A DNA stretch of 64,000 nt from CAVUXJ01 sp963814975. GTDB lineage: Bacteria; Acidobacteriota; Vicinamibacteria; Vicinamibacterales; CAVVIG01. Where the stretch lies: contig CAWFFB010000032.1 in the NCBI GenBank assembly GCA_963814975.1, forward strand, positions 1 through 64,000. Reading direction: 5' to 3'. This document shows positions 37,698 to 46,748 of the stretch, in pieces (position 1 is the first letter of the stretch; each line of letters begins with the position of its first letter). The notes under the pieces are model-generated. The model was not told the origin of the DNA and searched no databases. It saw nothing but the letters and a program-made list of their open reading frames with translations. Position numbers and translations under genes: made by a program.

Positions 37698-38401
37698 GCA
37701 GGGTTCTTACGAGCTTCATATCTTCCCATACCTCCTTCTTCGACGAAGGGTTGCGCAGAAGATAGGCGGGGTGAAACGTGGGAATGAGCTTCGAGCCGCG
37801 GTATTCATAGACGCGCCCGCGCAGCCGCGAAATCGGGTCCTGCGTCCGCAGCAGCGCGCGCGCCGCGAAGCTGCCCAGCGCGACGATCACCTTCGGCCGG
37901 ATGGCGTCAATCTGCTGGAACAGAAACGGCTCGCACGTCTCGACTTCGTCGGGCTCGGGATTGCGGTTCTGTGGCGGCCGGCACTTGATCACGTTGGCGA
38001 TGTAGACGTCCTCACGCCTGAGCCCGATCGCCGCGATGATCTTGGTGAGGAGCTGACCCGCTCGTCCGACGAACGGCTCGCCTTGGATGTCTTCGTCCGC
38101 GCCGGGCGCCTCGCCGACGAACATCAGATCCGCATCCGGGTTGCCGACGCCGAACACGATCTGGCGGCGGCCGAGCGTGTGCAGCTTGCAGCGCGAGCAG
38201 TCCGGGCCGATCTCGATCTTGATCGCGGCGAGCGACGTCTGCTGGGTTCGTGAAAACGGGGACGGGGATACTTTCCGGTCTTGAATTGTCCCGGTCGGCG
38301 ATTTTTTCTCTTCGCGCGCGCCACTCGGGGTCGCGGCTCACGCCCGCGACCCCCATCTCGGCGGCGAAGCGGAGATGTTCTTTCAGTTGATCACTGTTCA
38401 T
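37681..38401 (-). CDS. udg: Type-4 (Fe-S) uracil-DNA glycosylase, one frameshift
   Basis: The start is ATG 38401 (MNSDQLKEHLRFAAEMGVAG). An indel in the CGCGCGCG run at 38313-38321 shifts the frame. The C-terminal frame reads PDCSRCKLHTLGR (first Fe-S Cys pair), GEAPGADEDIQGEPFVGRAG (catalytic motif A), CRPPQNRNPEP, and motif B HPAYLLRNPSSK. Repaired length is about 240 residues. It removes uracil from DNA. The linker is rich in Ser and Pro and encodes a GGGGAC-type repeat-like stretch. It is cotranscribed between coaBC and priA. Confidence 0.88.
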
Positions 38402-38438
38402 GAAAAGGCCCGGCCAGCCGTCGTCCGCGCAGCGACCA

Positions 38439-39662
38439 TCATTGGGGGGAGGCGGCTCGCGCGGGACGGGTGCTCATCAGCGCTTCGACGCGATCCAATA
38501 TCGCAGCCGCGATATGAGCTTTCGACTGGAGGGGAAGCGTCTCGGTGCGGTCGGCAGAGACCAGAGTGACGGCGTTCGTGCCCACGTCGAATCCGGCGTC
38601 GGCGCGGGACACGTCGTTGGCGACGATCAGGTCGGCGTGCTTCTCGCGCCGCTTCGCAGCCGCCCGCGGCACGACGTCCTCGGTTTCGGCGGCGAACCCG
38701 ACTAGGAACGGCCCCTCGCCGGAAGCCAGACGGCGCGCGCCCAAGTCGCCGAGAATGTCGGGCGTCTTCGTCAGGACGAGCGTCAACGTGTCGTTCGTCT
38801 TCGACACCTTCTGCGCGGCGCGCTCGGCCGGCATGTAGTCGGCGACCGCCGCGGCCATGATGACGACGTCGACGTTGGAAACTCTGTCGATCACGGCATG
38901 ATGCATCTCAAGGGCGCCGCGCACGCGAATGACGGTGCCAACTGCCGGGGGGGCGATCGCCGTGGGCCCGGCGACAAGCGTCACCTCGGCGCCGCGGCGG
39001 GCGGCTTCCGCGGCAATCGCGAAACCCATGCGCCCGCTCGATCGGTTGCCGATGAACCGGACCGGATCGACGTCCTCGAATGTGGGGCCGGCGGTCACCA
39101 GCACGCGCTGCCCGCGCAGCGGACCCGCCGGCCGCAGGATGGCGTCGGCGGCCGCCACGATCTCCTCCGGTTCGGCCAGGCGTCCCTTGCCGATCCATCC
39201 ACAGGCGAGATACCCCTCGCCGGGCTCGACAAATCGCACGCCGCTGGCCGCCAGCGTATCCAGGTTGCGGCGGACCGCGTGGTGCTCGAACATCTGCGTG
39301 TTCATCGCCGGGGCGATGAGGACGGGAGCGCGGGTAGCCGTGTAGAGCGTGGCCAGAAAATCGTCGGCGATTCCGTGGGCAAGCTTGCCGATGATGTTGG
39401 CCGTGGCGGGGGCGATGAGCAGCAGGTCGATCGTCGAGGCCAGCGCGATGTGCTCGATGTCGGCGTTGGCGCCGGGCTCGAACTGATCGGTGATGACACG
39501 CCTGCGCGTGATGGCTTCCAAGGTCACCGGCCCGACGAAACGTGTCGCAGACGCCGTCATGATGGCGACGACCTCGTGGCCGCGGGTCTGCAGCCCACGC
39601 GCGACCTCGACCGCCTTGTAGGCGCCGATGCCGCCGGTCACGCCGAGCGCGATCAGCGCCAT
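38439..39662 (-). CDS. coaBC: Bifunctional CoaBC, CoA biosynthesis
   Basis: The product is 407 residues. The N-terminal flavoprotein CoaC domain has GVTGGIGAYKAVEVARGL, PATANIIGKLAHG, PAMNTQMFEH and the active-site Cys in YLACGWIGKGR. The C-terminal CoaB domain starts VLVTAGPTFEDVDPVRFI and has NRSSGRMGFAIA, MAAAVADYMP and LIVANDVSR. CoaB couples 4'-phosphopantothenate to cysteine with CTP; CoaC decarboxylates the product. Its ATG lies 2 bp after the rpoZ stop. Intact. Confidence 0.97.
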   Translation of the reverse strand: MALIALGVTGGIGAYKAVEVARGLQTRGHEVVAIMTASATRFVGPVTLEAITRRRVITDQFEPGANADIEHIALASTIDLLLIAPATANIIGKLAHGIADDFLATLYTATRAPVLIAPAMNTQMFEHHAVRRNLDTLAASGVRFVEPGEGYLACGWIGKGRLAEPEEIVAAADAILRPAGPLRGQRVLVTAGPTFEDVDPVRFIGNRSSGRMGFAIAAEAARRGAEVTLVAGPTAIAPPAVGTVIRVRGALEMHHAVIDRVSNVDVVIMAAAVADYMPAERAAQKVSKTNDTLTLVLTKTPDILGDLGARRLASGEGPFLVGFAAETEDVVPRAAAKRREKHADLIVANDVSRADAGFDVGTNAVTLVSADRTETLPLQSKAHIAAAILDRVEALMSTRPARAASPQ

Positions 39663-39663
39663 A

Positions 39664-39861
39664 TCATTCCGCCGGAGGGTCGGGGGGAATCTTCTCCACC
39701 GCCTTGGTCATCACTTCCTGCTGGGCAATGGTCGTTTTCTTGTGCTCACCAACCGCGACGCGGGGCGTCGAACCGGCCAGCAACTGGCGCGCGCGGGCGC
39801 CGGCCGTCACGACGAATTCGAACGAGTTGGACAACTTGCTTCGGTCAATCATGGACGGCAC
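39664..39861 (-). CDS. rpoZ: RNA polymerase omega subunit
   Basis: The product is 65 residues from ATG 39861 or 39852. SKLSNSFEFVVTAGARARQL is the conserved helix that clamps the beta-prime C-terminus; the rest (HKKTTIAQQEVMTKAVEKI) is normal for omega. Its position between gmk and coaBC is conserved in many bacteria. Confidence 0.93.
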   Translation of the reverse strand: MPSMIDRSKLSNSFEFVVTAGARARQLLAGSTPRVAVGEHKKTTIAQQEVMTKAVEKIPPDPPAE

Positions 39862-39877
39862 CTATCACCTGAGGTCG

Positions 39878-39965
39878 AAAATCTGACGCCTGGAACGGCC
39901 CCGACGATCTGCCTGCAACCGCCACTCTGATCTTCAATCTGCAATCTGACGTTCAGTCTGCAATC
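39878..39965. repeat. CAATCTG word array
   Basis: Repeats of AATCTGAC, GATCTGCCTGCAA, CAATCTGCAATCTGAC and CAGTCTGCAATCTC lie in the gmk-rpoZ gap, the same vocabulary as the arrays near 35311 and 56937. Confidence 0.55.
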
Positions 39966-40595
39966 TCATCGAAAGGTCCTGACGACCTCTTCGGCCGTCG
40001 AGCGCATCCGCTCGCGGCGGGCCCGCTCGGCGACGACAATAGCGCAGAGACGACTCGCCGCGGCCGACACATCGTCGTTGATCACGATGAAGTCATACTC
40101 GCTGAACGCCGCGACTTCGCTGCGCGCGACCTCGAGCCGCCGCTGAATGGCCTCTTCGCTGTCCTGGCTGCGCCCCCGCAGACGCTGCTCGAGCACGGCA
40201 AAGGAGGGCGGCATCACGAACACGCTGCTGACCTCGACGCCGCGACGGCGCATCTGGCGCGCGCCCTGCACGTCGATGACCAGCACGACGTCATTGCCGG
40301 CGCTCAACATGCGCTCGGTGTCCGAGGCCGAGGTCCCGTAGAGGTTGCCGAAAAGCTCGGCCCACTCGAGAAACGCGCCGGCCGCCACCATCGCCTCGAA
40401 CCGGCCCCGTGTCACGAAATTATAGTCCACCCCGTCGGTCTCGCCGTGCCGGGCTGGCCTCGAGGTGTAAGACCGCGACATCGTCAATCGGGGCGTCTCG
40501 AGGACGAGCCGCTCGACCAGCGTAGTCTTGCCGGCACCTGAGGGCGCCGAGACGATGAACAGCAGGCCGCGCATGGTCGAGGTCTCATTCGACAT
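39966..40595 (-). CDS. gmk: Guanylate kinase
   Basis: The product is 209 residues. The P-loop is SAPSGAGKTTL; the GMP-binding part includes SRSYTSRPARHGETDGVDYN and FLEWAELFGNLYGT; the core has VVLVIDVQGARQM. It phosphorylates GMP to GDP with ATP. It overlaps the yicC stop by 11 bp (an internal ATG 40574 is the alternative start). Intact. Confidence 0.97.
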   Translation of the reverse strand: MSNETSTMRGLLFIVSAPSGAGKTTLVERLVLETPRLTMSRSYTSRPARHGETDGVDYNFVTRGRFEAMVAAGAFLEWAELFGNLYGTSASDTERMLSAGNDVVLVIDVQGARQMRRRGVEVSSVFVMPPSFAVLEQRLRGRSQDSEEAIQRRLEVARSEVAAFSEYDFIVINDDVSAAASRLCAIVVAERARRERMRSTAEEVVRTFR

Positions 40596-41478
40596 TCTGC
40601 ACCTGCTCGCGCATCTTTTCGAGCTCAGCCTTCGCCGCGATGATCAGCTCGGAGACGCGCAGGCCGTCGGCCTTCGACCCCATCGTGTTGATCTCGCGGT
40701 TCATCTCCTGGAGCAGAAAGTCGAGCTTCCGGCCGCAGGGCTCGGGGCTGTCGGCAAGGGTTCCCCAGTGCGAGACGTGACCACGGAAACGGGCCACCTC
40801 TTCGCTGATGTCCGAGCGCGCCGCCGTCCGCACGATTTCCTGGGCGACGGCGATCTCGTCGGCCTGGAGTTCGGCACGCAGCTGCTGCACGCGCTCGGCG
40901 AGGCGCACCTCCATCGCCGTCCGGCCTTCGTCGGCGGCGACCCCGATACGCTCGACCAGGTCGGCGACGAACGTCCGCCGCTGATCGAGATCGGCGCGCA
41001 GGTGATCGCCCTCGTGCGCGCGCATCGAGTCGAGGTCCGCCAGCGCGTCGGCGACCGCCGACCGCGCCCGGTCGGCCACCTCCTCCATCAGATTGGCGTC
41101 GGAATCAGTGGGCCGCTCGCGGATCGTGATGGCCTGCGGAAGGCGGAGCAAATCGCCTGGCGTCAACAACCCGGTCACCAACCCCCTGGCGCGCGCCTGG
41201 GCGAGCGCCGTCTCCAGTGCGCGTCCGAACTCCTCGTTGAACTCGACGTCGATGCCAGGCGTCTGCCGGAGCTGCAGCGAGAGGTTCAGTTCGACGCGGC
41301 CGCGCGCGACCCGCTTTCCCACCGCCGCCCGCACGTCCGACTCAATCGCCGCAAGCGACTGCGGCACGCGCAGCTGCAGGTCGAGGTAGCGATGGTTGAG
41401 CGCCCGGATCGTGACGGCCACCATGGCGCGATTGTCTTCACGGATCACCGACGCGAACCCGGTCATCGATTTGATCAT
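40585..41478 (-). CDS. yicC: YicC-family endoribonuclease
   Basis: The product is 297 residues. The N-terminal IKSMTGFASVIREDN and RALNHRYLDLQLRVP, and the C-terminal GRKLDFLLQEMNREINTMGS and DGLRVSELIIAAKAELEKMREQ (read in two blocks), are family signatures. YicC proteins are hexameric RNA-cleaving enzymes involved in small-RNA turnover. The gene precedes gmk, as in many genomes. Confidence 0.95.
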   Translation of the reverse strand: MIKSMTGFASVIREDNRAMVAVTIRALNHRYLDLQLRVPQSLAAIESDVRAAVGKRVARGRVELNLSLQLRQTPGIDVEFNEEFGRALETALAQARARGLVTGLLTPGDLLRLPQAITIRERPTDSDANLMEEVADRARSAVADALADLDSMRAHEGDHLRADLDQRRTFVADLVERIGVAADEGRTAMEVRLAERVQQLRAELQADEIAVAQEIVRTAARSDISEEVARFRGHVSHWGTLADSPEPCGRKLDFLLQEMNREINTMGSKADGLRVSELIIAAKAELEKMREQVQNVE

Positions 41479-41503
41479 GGTATGGCAGGGTGACCGGTGT
41501 TTG

Positions 41504-43268
41504 TCACGACGGGACCATCCGGCGATCCGGCTTGCGTGCCTCGAGCAGCTGCATCTGGTAGAGCATCGCGTAGGTGCCGGACGGTTTCGCCAGCAGGTCG
41601 TCGTGGCGGCCCATCTCGATGAGCCGGCCGCGCTCGACGACGGCGATCGCGTCGGCGCGGCGGATCGTGGAGAGCCGATGCGCGATGACGAACGCGGTGC
41701 GATTCATCATCAGGTTGGCCAGCGCCTCCTGGACCTGTGACTCGGCCTCGGAATCGAGCGCCGAGGTCGCCTCGTCGAGGACCAGGATGGGCGCGTCCTT
41801 GAGGATCGCGCGCGCGATGGCGAGGCGCTGACGCTGGCCGCCCGACAGCCGCTGGCCACGCTCCCCGATCATCGTCTCGTAGCCTTGCGGCAGCGCGCAG
41901 ATGAACTCGTGGGCGTGAGCGGCGCGTGCCGCGCCTTCGATGTCACATGGGCCCGCGGTCGGAACACCATACGCGATGTTGCTCGCGACAGTGTCGTCGA
42001 AGAGCACTGTCTCCTGCGTCACGATACCAATCTGCCGCCTGCAGGGAGGTCAGCGTGACGTTGCGTACGTCGACGCCGTCGATCAAGATGCTGCCGGCGG
42101 TCACGTCGTAGAATCGCGGCAGCAGGTTGACGAGTGTCGTTTTGCCGGCGCCGCTCCTGCCGACGATCGCAATCATCTGCCCGGCCTGCACGGTGAACGA
42201 GACGTCGCGCAGGATACGCCCGTGCAGCTCGCTGTACTCGAACGTGACATTGCGGAACTCGATCGCGTGGCGAAAGGGCGCCAGCGACGCGGCCCCGGGT
42301 TGCTCGGTCACCTCGGTGTGGGTGTCGAGCATCTCGAAGATCCGCTCGGCGGCCGCAACTGCCTGCTGGAGGTTCGCACTGACGCGGCTCAGTTTCTTCG
42401 CCGGTCCGTACATCAAGAACAGGGCCGCGATGAACGAGGTGAACTCCCCCGTCGTCAACTGTCCGGCCGCAATCTCGCGGCTCCCGTACCACAGGGCGCC
42501 GGCCATCGCGAGGCCGCCGATGAGCTCCATCAGCGGGGGCAGCGTCGAGACCGCCGCGGTGACCTTCATGTTGGTGCGGTACAGCAAGTAGCCGGCGCGG
42601 CTGAACTTCTCCGTTTCCTTGGCTTCGGTGCCGAAGGCCTTGACGATGCGATGGCCGGCGAAGGCCTCGGCGCTGATGTGCGAGAGTTGTTCGAGGGCCT
42701 CCTGGCTGCGCCGTGACGATCGCCGGACGCGTTGCCCGAGCCGGACCAGCGGATACACGATCAGCGGCGCACTGATGAGGCAGAAAAGTGCGAGCCATGC
42801 GTCGTAATAGAAAAGTATCGCCGCGAAGCCGATGATCGCCAGCGATTCACGCGCCAGGTCGCCGGCGGTCTCCGCGACGACCTGCTGGACCTGTCCGACG
42901 TCGTTGTTGATCCGCGACATCAGCTGCCCCGTCGTCCGCTGCGAAAAGAACGCCGCGGACTGATCGAGGATGTGGCGGTAGAGCGCGTTCCGCAGGTCCA
43001 TGACCACCCGCTGGCCGACACCCGCCATCAGATACGTCGAGAGATAGGACCCCATTCCCTTGAGCAGGTAGAGGCCGACGATGGCCCAGGCGATGACCGC
43101 GATCTGCTGTTGATTGGGAAGCACGCTGTCGAGAATGGGCTTGATGAGCGCCGCCAGGCCGGCGGAGCCGGCCGCGTACAGGAGCATGCCGACCACCGCC
43201 CACAGGAGACGCGACCGGTACCGCTTGGCGTAGTGGAACAGGCGGCGGAGCGGCTTGCGTGCGCTCAC
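41504..43268 (-). CDS. msbA: MsbA-like ABC lipid exporter, one frameshift
   Basis: GTG 43268 overlaps the galE stop (GTGA). Six membrane segments (GMLLYAAGSAGLAALIKPIL onward) are followed by the ATPase with Walker A GRSGAGKTTLV. An extra T at 42040 on the plus strand breaks the frame; removing it restores TSLRRQIGIVTQETVLFDD. Then come signature LSGGQRQRLAIARA, Walker B ILVLDEATSALD and His switch AHRLSTI. Repaired length is about 587 residues. It belongs with half-size exporters that flip lipid A or other lipids. Its location at the end of the polysaccharide cluster suggests lipid-linked substrates. The break is likely an error. Confidence 0.9.
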
Positions 43269-44275
43269 GAATGCGCCGTTGCTTGGTAGCCATGGGGATG
43301 GGTTCGGTGCCATTCCCACGCCGTACGAACGATCGACTCCAGATCCGGCCATCGCGGCTGCCAGTGCAGCTCGGCCTGCGCCTTTAGAGCAGCCGTGTAC
43401 AAGACCGCCGGATCGCCGGCACGCCGTGGCGCCAACGTCCAGGGTACCTGGCGGCCGGTCACACGCTCGACGGTGCGGATCACGTCATGGACGGAGTGCG
43501 GACGGCCGGTGCCGAGATTGTAGGCGCCTGAATGGCCGGTCTCGACGACAGCCTCCAGCGCCTTGACATGCGCATCCGCGAGGTCGGACACGTGAACGTA
43601 GTCGCGAAGACAGGTGCCGTCTGGCGTCGGGTAGTCGTCCCCGAATACGCACAGTCCAGGGCCGCCCGCCGCTGCCTCGAGCGCGCGGGGAATGAGGTGG
43701 ATCTCGGGCTGATGGTCTTCGCCCAGTTCGCCGTCGGGATCTGCCCCGGCAGCGTTGAAGTACCGCAGCGCCGCCCACCGCAGGCCGCCGGCGCGCTCGA
43801 AATGCGGCAACGCGCGCTCCACGGCGAGCTTCGTTTCGCCGTAGCTGTTGATCGGCCGCTGAGGGTGCGTTTCCTGAATCGGCGTCTCGATCGGATCGCC
43901 GTACGTGGCGCAGGTGGACGAGAAGACAAAGGCCTGGACCGACTCGAGCGCCATCGCCTCGAGCACGGTCAGCGCTCCGGCGACATTGTTTCTGTAATAA
44001 CGCGCCGGCTCGCGCACAGATTCGCCGACGTCGAGAAAGGCGGCAAAGTGCATCACCCCGGAGATTTCATGACTCTTGAGCGCGGTCCTGACCGCATCGA
44101 GATCGGTCACGTCGCCCTCGATCAGCTCCCCGTAGCGAATCGCGGCACGATGGCCGGCGGCGAGGTTGTCGAAGACCACGGCGGTGTAGCCAGCACGACT
44201 GAGCGCTTTGCACGTGTGGCTGCCGATGTAGCCGGCGCCGCCGGTCACCAGGATGCGGCGTGAATCAGCGGCCAA
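43265..44275 (-). CDS. galE: UDP-glucose 4-epimerase
   Basis: It starts at TTG 44275, inside the last codons of ugd (11-bp overlap); the frame reaches 44344, but the Rossmann fold begins just after the TTG. It has RRILVTGGAGYIGSHTCKAL, HFAAFLDVGESVREP, active-site SSTCATYGDP and Tyr-Lys in NSYGETKLAVE. C-terminal DGTCLRDYVHVSDLADAH and YNLGTGRPHSV are typical. About 336 residues. It interconverts UDP-Glc and UDP-Gal with bound NAD. Confidence 0.95.
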   Translation of the reverse strand: MAADSRRILVTGGAGYIGSHTCKALSRAGYTAVVFDNLAAGHRAAIRYGELIEGDVTDLDAVRTALKSHEISGVMHFAAFLDVGESVREPARYYRNNVAGALTVLEAMALESVQAFVFSSTCATYGDPIETPIQETHPQRPINSYGETKLAVERALPHFERAGGLRWAALRYFNAAGADPDGELGEDHQPEIHLIPRALEAAAGGPGLCVFGDDYPTPDGTCLRDYVHVSDLADAHVKALEAVVETGHSGAYNLGTGRPHSVHDVIRTVERVTGRQVPWTLAPRRAGDPAVLYTAALKAQAELHWQPRWPDLESIVRTAWEWHRTHPHGYQATAHS

Positions 44276-45566
44276 TGGAGACGTAGGTGAAGCCGAGCGA
44301 GCGCATGTGCTCGGGCGAGTAGATGTTCCGGCCGTCGAACACAACGGGCTGGCGCATGAGCTGACGCATCCGCGCGAAATTTGGCTCGCGGAACTCGTTC
44401 CATTCCGTGACGATCGTCAACGCGTCGGCGCCCGCCAGCGCGTCGTAGCTCTTCTCACAGAGCGTGACCCGATCGCCGAACAGGCGGCGCGCGGTGACCG
44501 TCGCCTCAGGATCGTAGGCGCGCACGATCGCACCAAGTGCGAGCAGCCGCTCGATGATCGCGATGGCCGGCGCCTCGCGCATGTCGTCGGTGCGAGGTTT
44601 GAAGGCCAGCCCCCAGATCGCGATCGTCCGACCACGGAGCTCGGTGAAATGCGCTTCGATCCTGCCGACGATCCGCGACTTCTGGGTGTCGTTGACCGCC
44701 TCGACCGCACGCAGGATCCTGAACTCGTAGCCCTTGTCCGCGGAGGACTTCAGCAGCGCCTTGGTGTCTTTCGGAAAACAGCTGCCACCGTAGCCGACGC
44801 CCGGAAACAGGAAGGACGAACCGATCCGCCGATCGGCGCCGATCGCCTTCCGCACGTGATCGACATTGGCGCCGGTCAGCTCGCAGACATTGGCCACTTC
44901 GTTCATGAACGAGATGCGCGTCGCGAGGATCGAGTTCGCCGCGTACTTGGACAACTCGGCGCTGGCCGAGTCCATCATCAGGATCGGCGCACCAGTCCGC
45001 GTAAACGGACCGTAGAGCTCCCTCATGATGTCGGCGGCGCGGGTATCACCGGCCTCGACACCGATCACCACGCGATCCGGCTTCATGAAGTCCTCGATCG
45101 CGGCGCCCTGCTTCAGGAATTCCGGGTTGCTGACGACGCTGAAGGGATGCGCTGTCTCGCCGGCGACGGCAGCGTGGACCTGTTTCGCCGTACCGACCGG
45201 CACCGTGCTCTTGTCGACAACGACCATGTACTTGGTCATCGCGCGGCCGATGTCGCGCGCCACGCCGAGCACGTGCTGCAGATCGGCCGATCCATCCTCA
45301 CTTTGCGGCGTGCCGACAGCGATGAATGCGATATCCGACTCGCGAACGGCGGCCGCCAGATCGGTTGTGAAGGTCAGACGTTCCTCGCTGTGATTGCGGA
45401 GAACAAGCTCGGCGAGTCCCGGCTCGAAGATGGGTATCTCACCCGCCTCGAGCGTGGCGATCTTCGCCGCATCCTTATCCACGCAGATGACGTCGTTGCC
45501 GTTCTCGGCCAGGCAGGCGCCCAGAACCAAACCGACGTATCCTGTTCCCACGACCACGATCTTCAT
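44265..45566 (-). CDS. ugd: UDP-glucose 6-dehydrogenase
   Basis: The product is 433 residues from ATG 45566. The N-terminal Rossmann motif is MKIVVVGTGYVGLVLGACLA, followed by AVGTPQSEDGSADL, DKSTVPVGTA, SNPEFLKQGAAI, and the catalytic Cys in GVGYGGSCFPKD. The C-terminal UDP-binding domain has WGLAFKPRTDDMREAP. It oxidises UDP-Glc to UDP-GlcA with two NAD. The product feeds the UDP-xylose synthase at 54232. It is divergent, with only 36 bp, from the glycosyltransferase at 45603. Confidence 0.96.
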   Translation of the reverse strand: MKIVVVGTGYVGLVLGACLAENGNDVICVDKDAAKIATLEAGEIPIFEPGLAELVLRNHSEERLTFTTDLAAAVRESDIAFIAVGTPQSEDGSADLQHVLGVARDIGRAMTKYMVVVDKSTVPVGTAKQVHAAVAGETAHPFSVVSNPEFLKQGAAIEDFMKPDRVVIGVEAGDTRAADIMRELYGPFTRTGAPILMMDSASAELSKYAANSILATRISFMNEVANVCELTGANVDHVRKAIGADRRIGSSFLFPGVGYGGSCFPKDTKALLKSSADKGYEFRILRAVEAVNDTQKSRIVGRIEAHFTELRGRTIAIWGLAFKPRTDDMREAPAIAIIERLLALGAIVRAYDPEATVTARRLFGDRVTLCEKSYDALAGADALTIVTEWNEFREPNFARMRQLMRQPVVFDGRNIYSPEHMRSLGFTYVSIGR

Positions 45567-45602
45567 TTCACATAAGATACTGAGTCGGAACGCCTTAAAC
45601 AA

Positions 45603-46748
45603 GTGCGCGTGCTCATAGATTACCGGTCCGCGCTGCGGAGCCGGAGCGGTGTCGGCGAATACGTCCATCAACTCGTGACCGCGCTCGTCAGCCAGTTCTC
45701 TCCCGACACTCCTCACACTCCACTCGACCTCACCCTGTTCTCGAGTTCATGGAAAGATCGACTCCACATCGCGCCTGAACTCGACGGCGTGCGGGCGGTC
45801 GACCGTCGAATACCGGTCTCCGTCCTGAACTTCGCGTGGCATCGCCTTGGCTGGCCGCCAGCCGAATCGCTGGTCACGACGCCGATTGACGTGACCCACT
45901 CGCTCCATCCACTGCTGATGCCGGCACGGGCCGCCGCTCGCGTGATCACCATTCACGACCTGAACTTCCTCGCGCACCCGGAGCGGACACGCGCGGAAAT
46001 CCGACGCGACTACCCGGTTCTCGTCCGGGAGCATGCGCATCGTGCGGACGCCGTCATCGTGCCGTCGCACTTCACCGGCGCCGAGGTCGAACGTCAGCTC
46101 GGCGTGCCCGCCGAACGCATCACCGTCTGTTCGCCGGGCGCACCCGATTGGGACCCGCGCCGGCCGGCGCCGGGAGCCGGCTATGTGCTGTTTCTCGGGA
46201 CACTCGAGCCTCGAAAGAACGTCGGCACGCTGCTCGACGCGTACGAGCGACTGATCTCGCCGCCGGTGGCCCGGCGGCAGCCAATCCCGGAGCTCGTGCT
46301 GGCCGGTCAAAAGACGCTCGAATCGCAGGCCTGGCTGGAACGGATCGGCCGCCCGCCCCTCGCGGGGCGCGTCCGCCACGTCGGCTATGTCGACCCTGCG
46401 GATCGCCGCGCGTTGTACGAAGGCGCGCGTCTGCTCGTGCAGCCATCGTTCGAGGAAGGCTTTGGCATCCCTGTGCTCGAGGCCATGGCCGCGGGCGTGC
46501 CGGTCGTCGCCGCGAACCGCGGCGCCCTGCCAGAAGTGCTCGGCGACGCTGGAGTGCTTGTTGACGCCCAGGATCCGGCCGGGATGGCGGCCGCCATGGC
46601 GCGCGTCCTCGACGACGAGGGGTTCGCATCCGCCTGCGCGGCGAGAGGGGTTCAGCGCGCACGGCAGTTCAAGTGGCGTGACACAGCCGGCCGCGTGTAC
46701 GACGTCTATCGACGCGCGATTGCCCACCAGGCCCGAACGGCACCATGA
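45603..46748 (+). CDS. Glycosyltransferase family 4
   Basis: The product is 381 residues from GTG 45603. The N-terminal GT-B half opens MRVLIDYRSALRSRSGVGEYV; the C-terminal Glycos_transf_1 half has GYVLFLGTLEPRKNVGTLL, PSFEEGFGIPVLEAMAAGVP (Glu-x7-Glu of retaining GT4 enzymes) and PEVLGDAGVLVD. The donor is not readable from sequence; nearby galE, ugd and uxs make UDP-Gal, UDP-GlcA or UDP-Xyl plausible. It overlaps the next glycosyltransferase by 4 bp (ATGA). Likely peripheral on the inner membrane. Confidence 0.92.
   Translation: MRVLIDYRSALRSRSGVGEYVHQLVTALVSQFSPDTPHTPLDLTLFSSSWKDRLHIAPELDGVRAVDRRIPVSVLNFAWHRLGWPPAESLVTTPIDVTHSLHPLLMPARAAARVITIHDLNFLAHPERTRAEIRRDYPVLVREHAHRADAVIVPSHFTGAEVERQLGVPAERITVCSPGAPDWDPRRPAPGAGYVLFLGTLEPRKNVGTLLDAYERLISPPVARRQPIPELVLAGQKTLESQAWLERIGRPPLAGRVRHVGYVDPADRRALYEGARLLVQPSFEEGFGIPVLEAMAAGVPVVAANRGALPEVLGDAGVLVDAQDPAGMAAAMARVLDDEGFASACAARGVQRARQFKWRDTAGRVYDVYRRAIAHQARTAP

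Noticed and set aside
38240..38300. GGGGACGGGGATACTTTCC-like stretch in udg as a transposon end
   Set aside because: It lies within the repaired reading frame as a Ser/Pro linker and has no partner repeat nearby.
40528..41493. Long plus-strand frame opposite yicC, and similar ones opposite der (32943-34022) and kinase 3 (9736-10863)
   Set aside because: High-GC antisense frames; amino-acid composition (Arg, Gly, His rich) and lack of motifs mark them as shadows.
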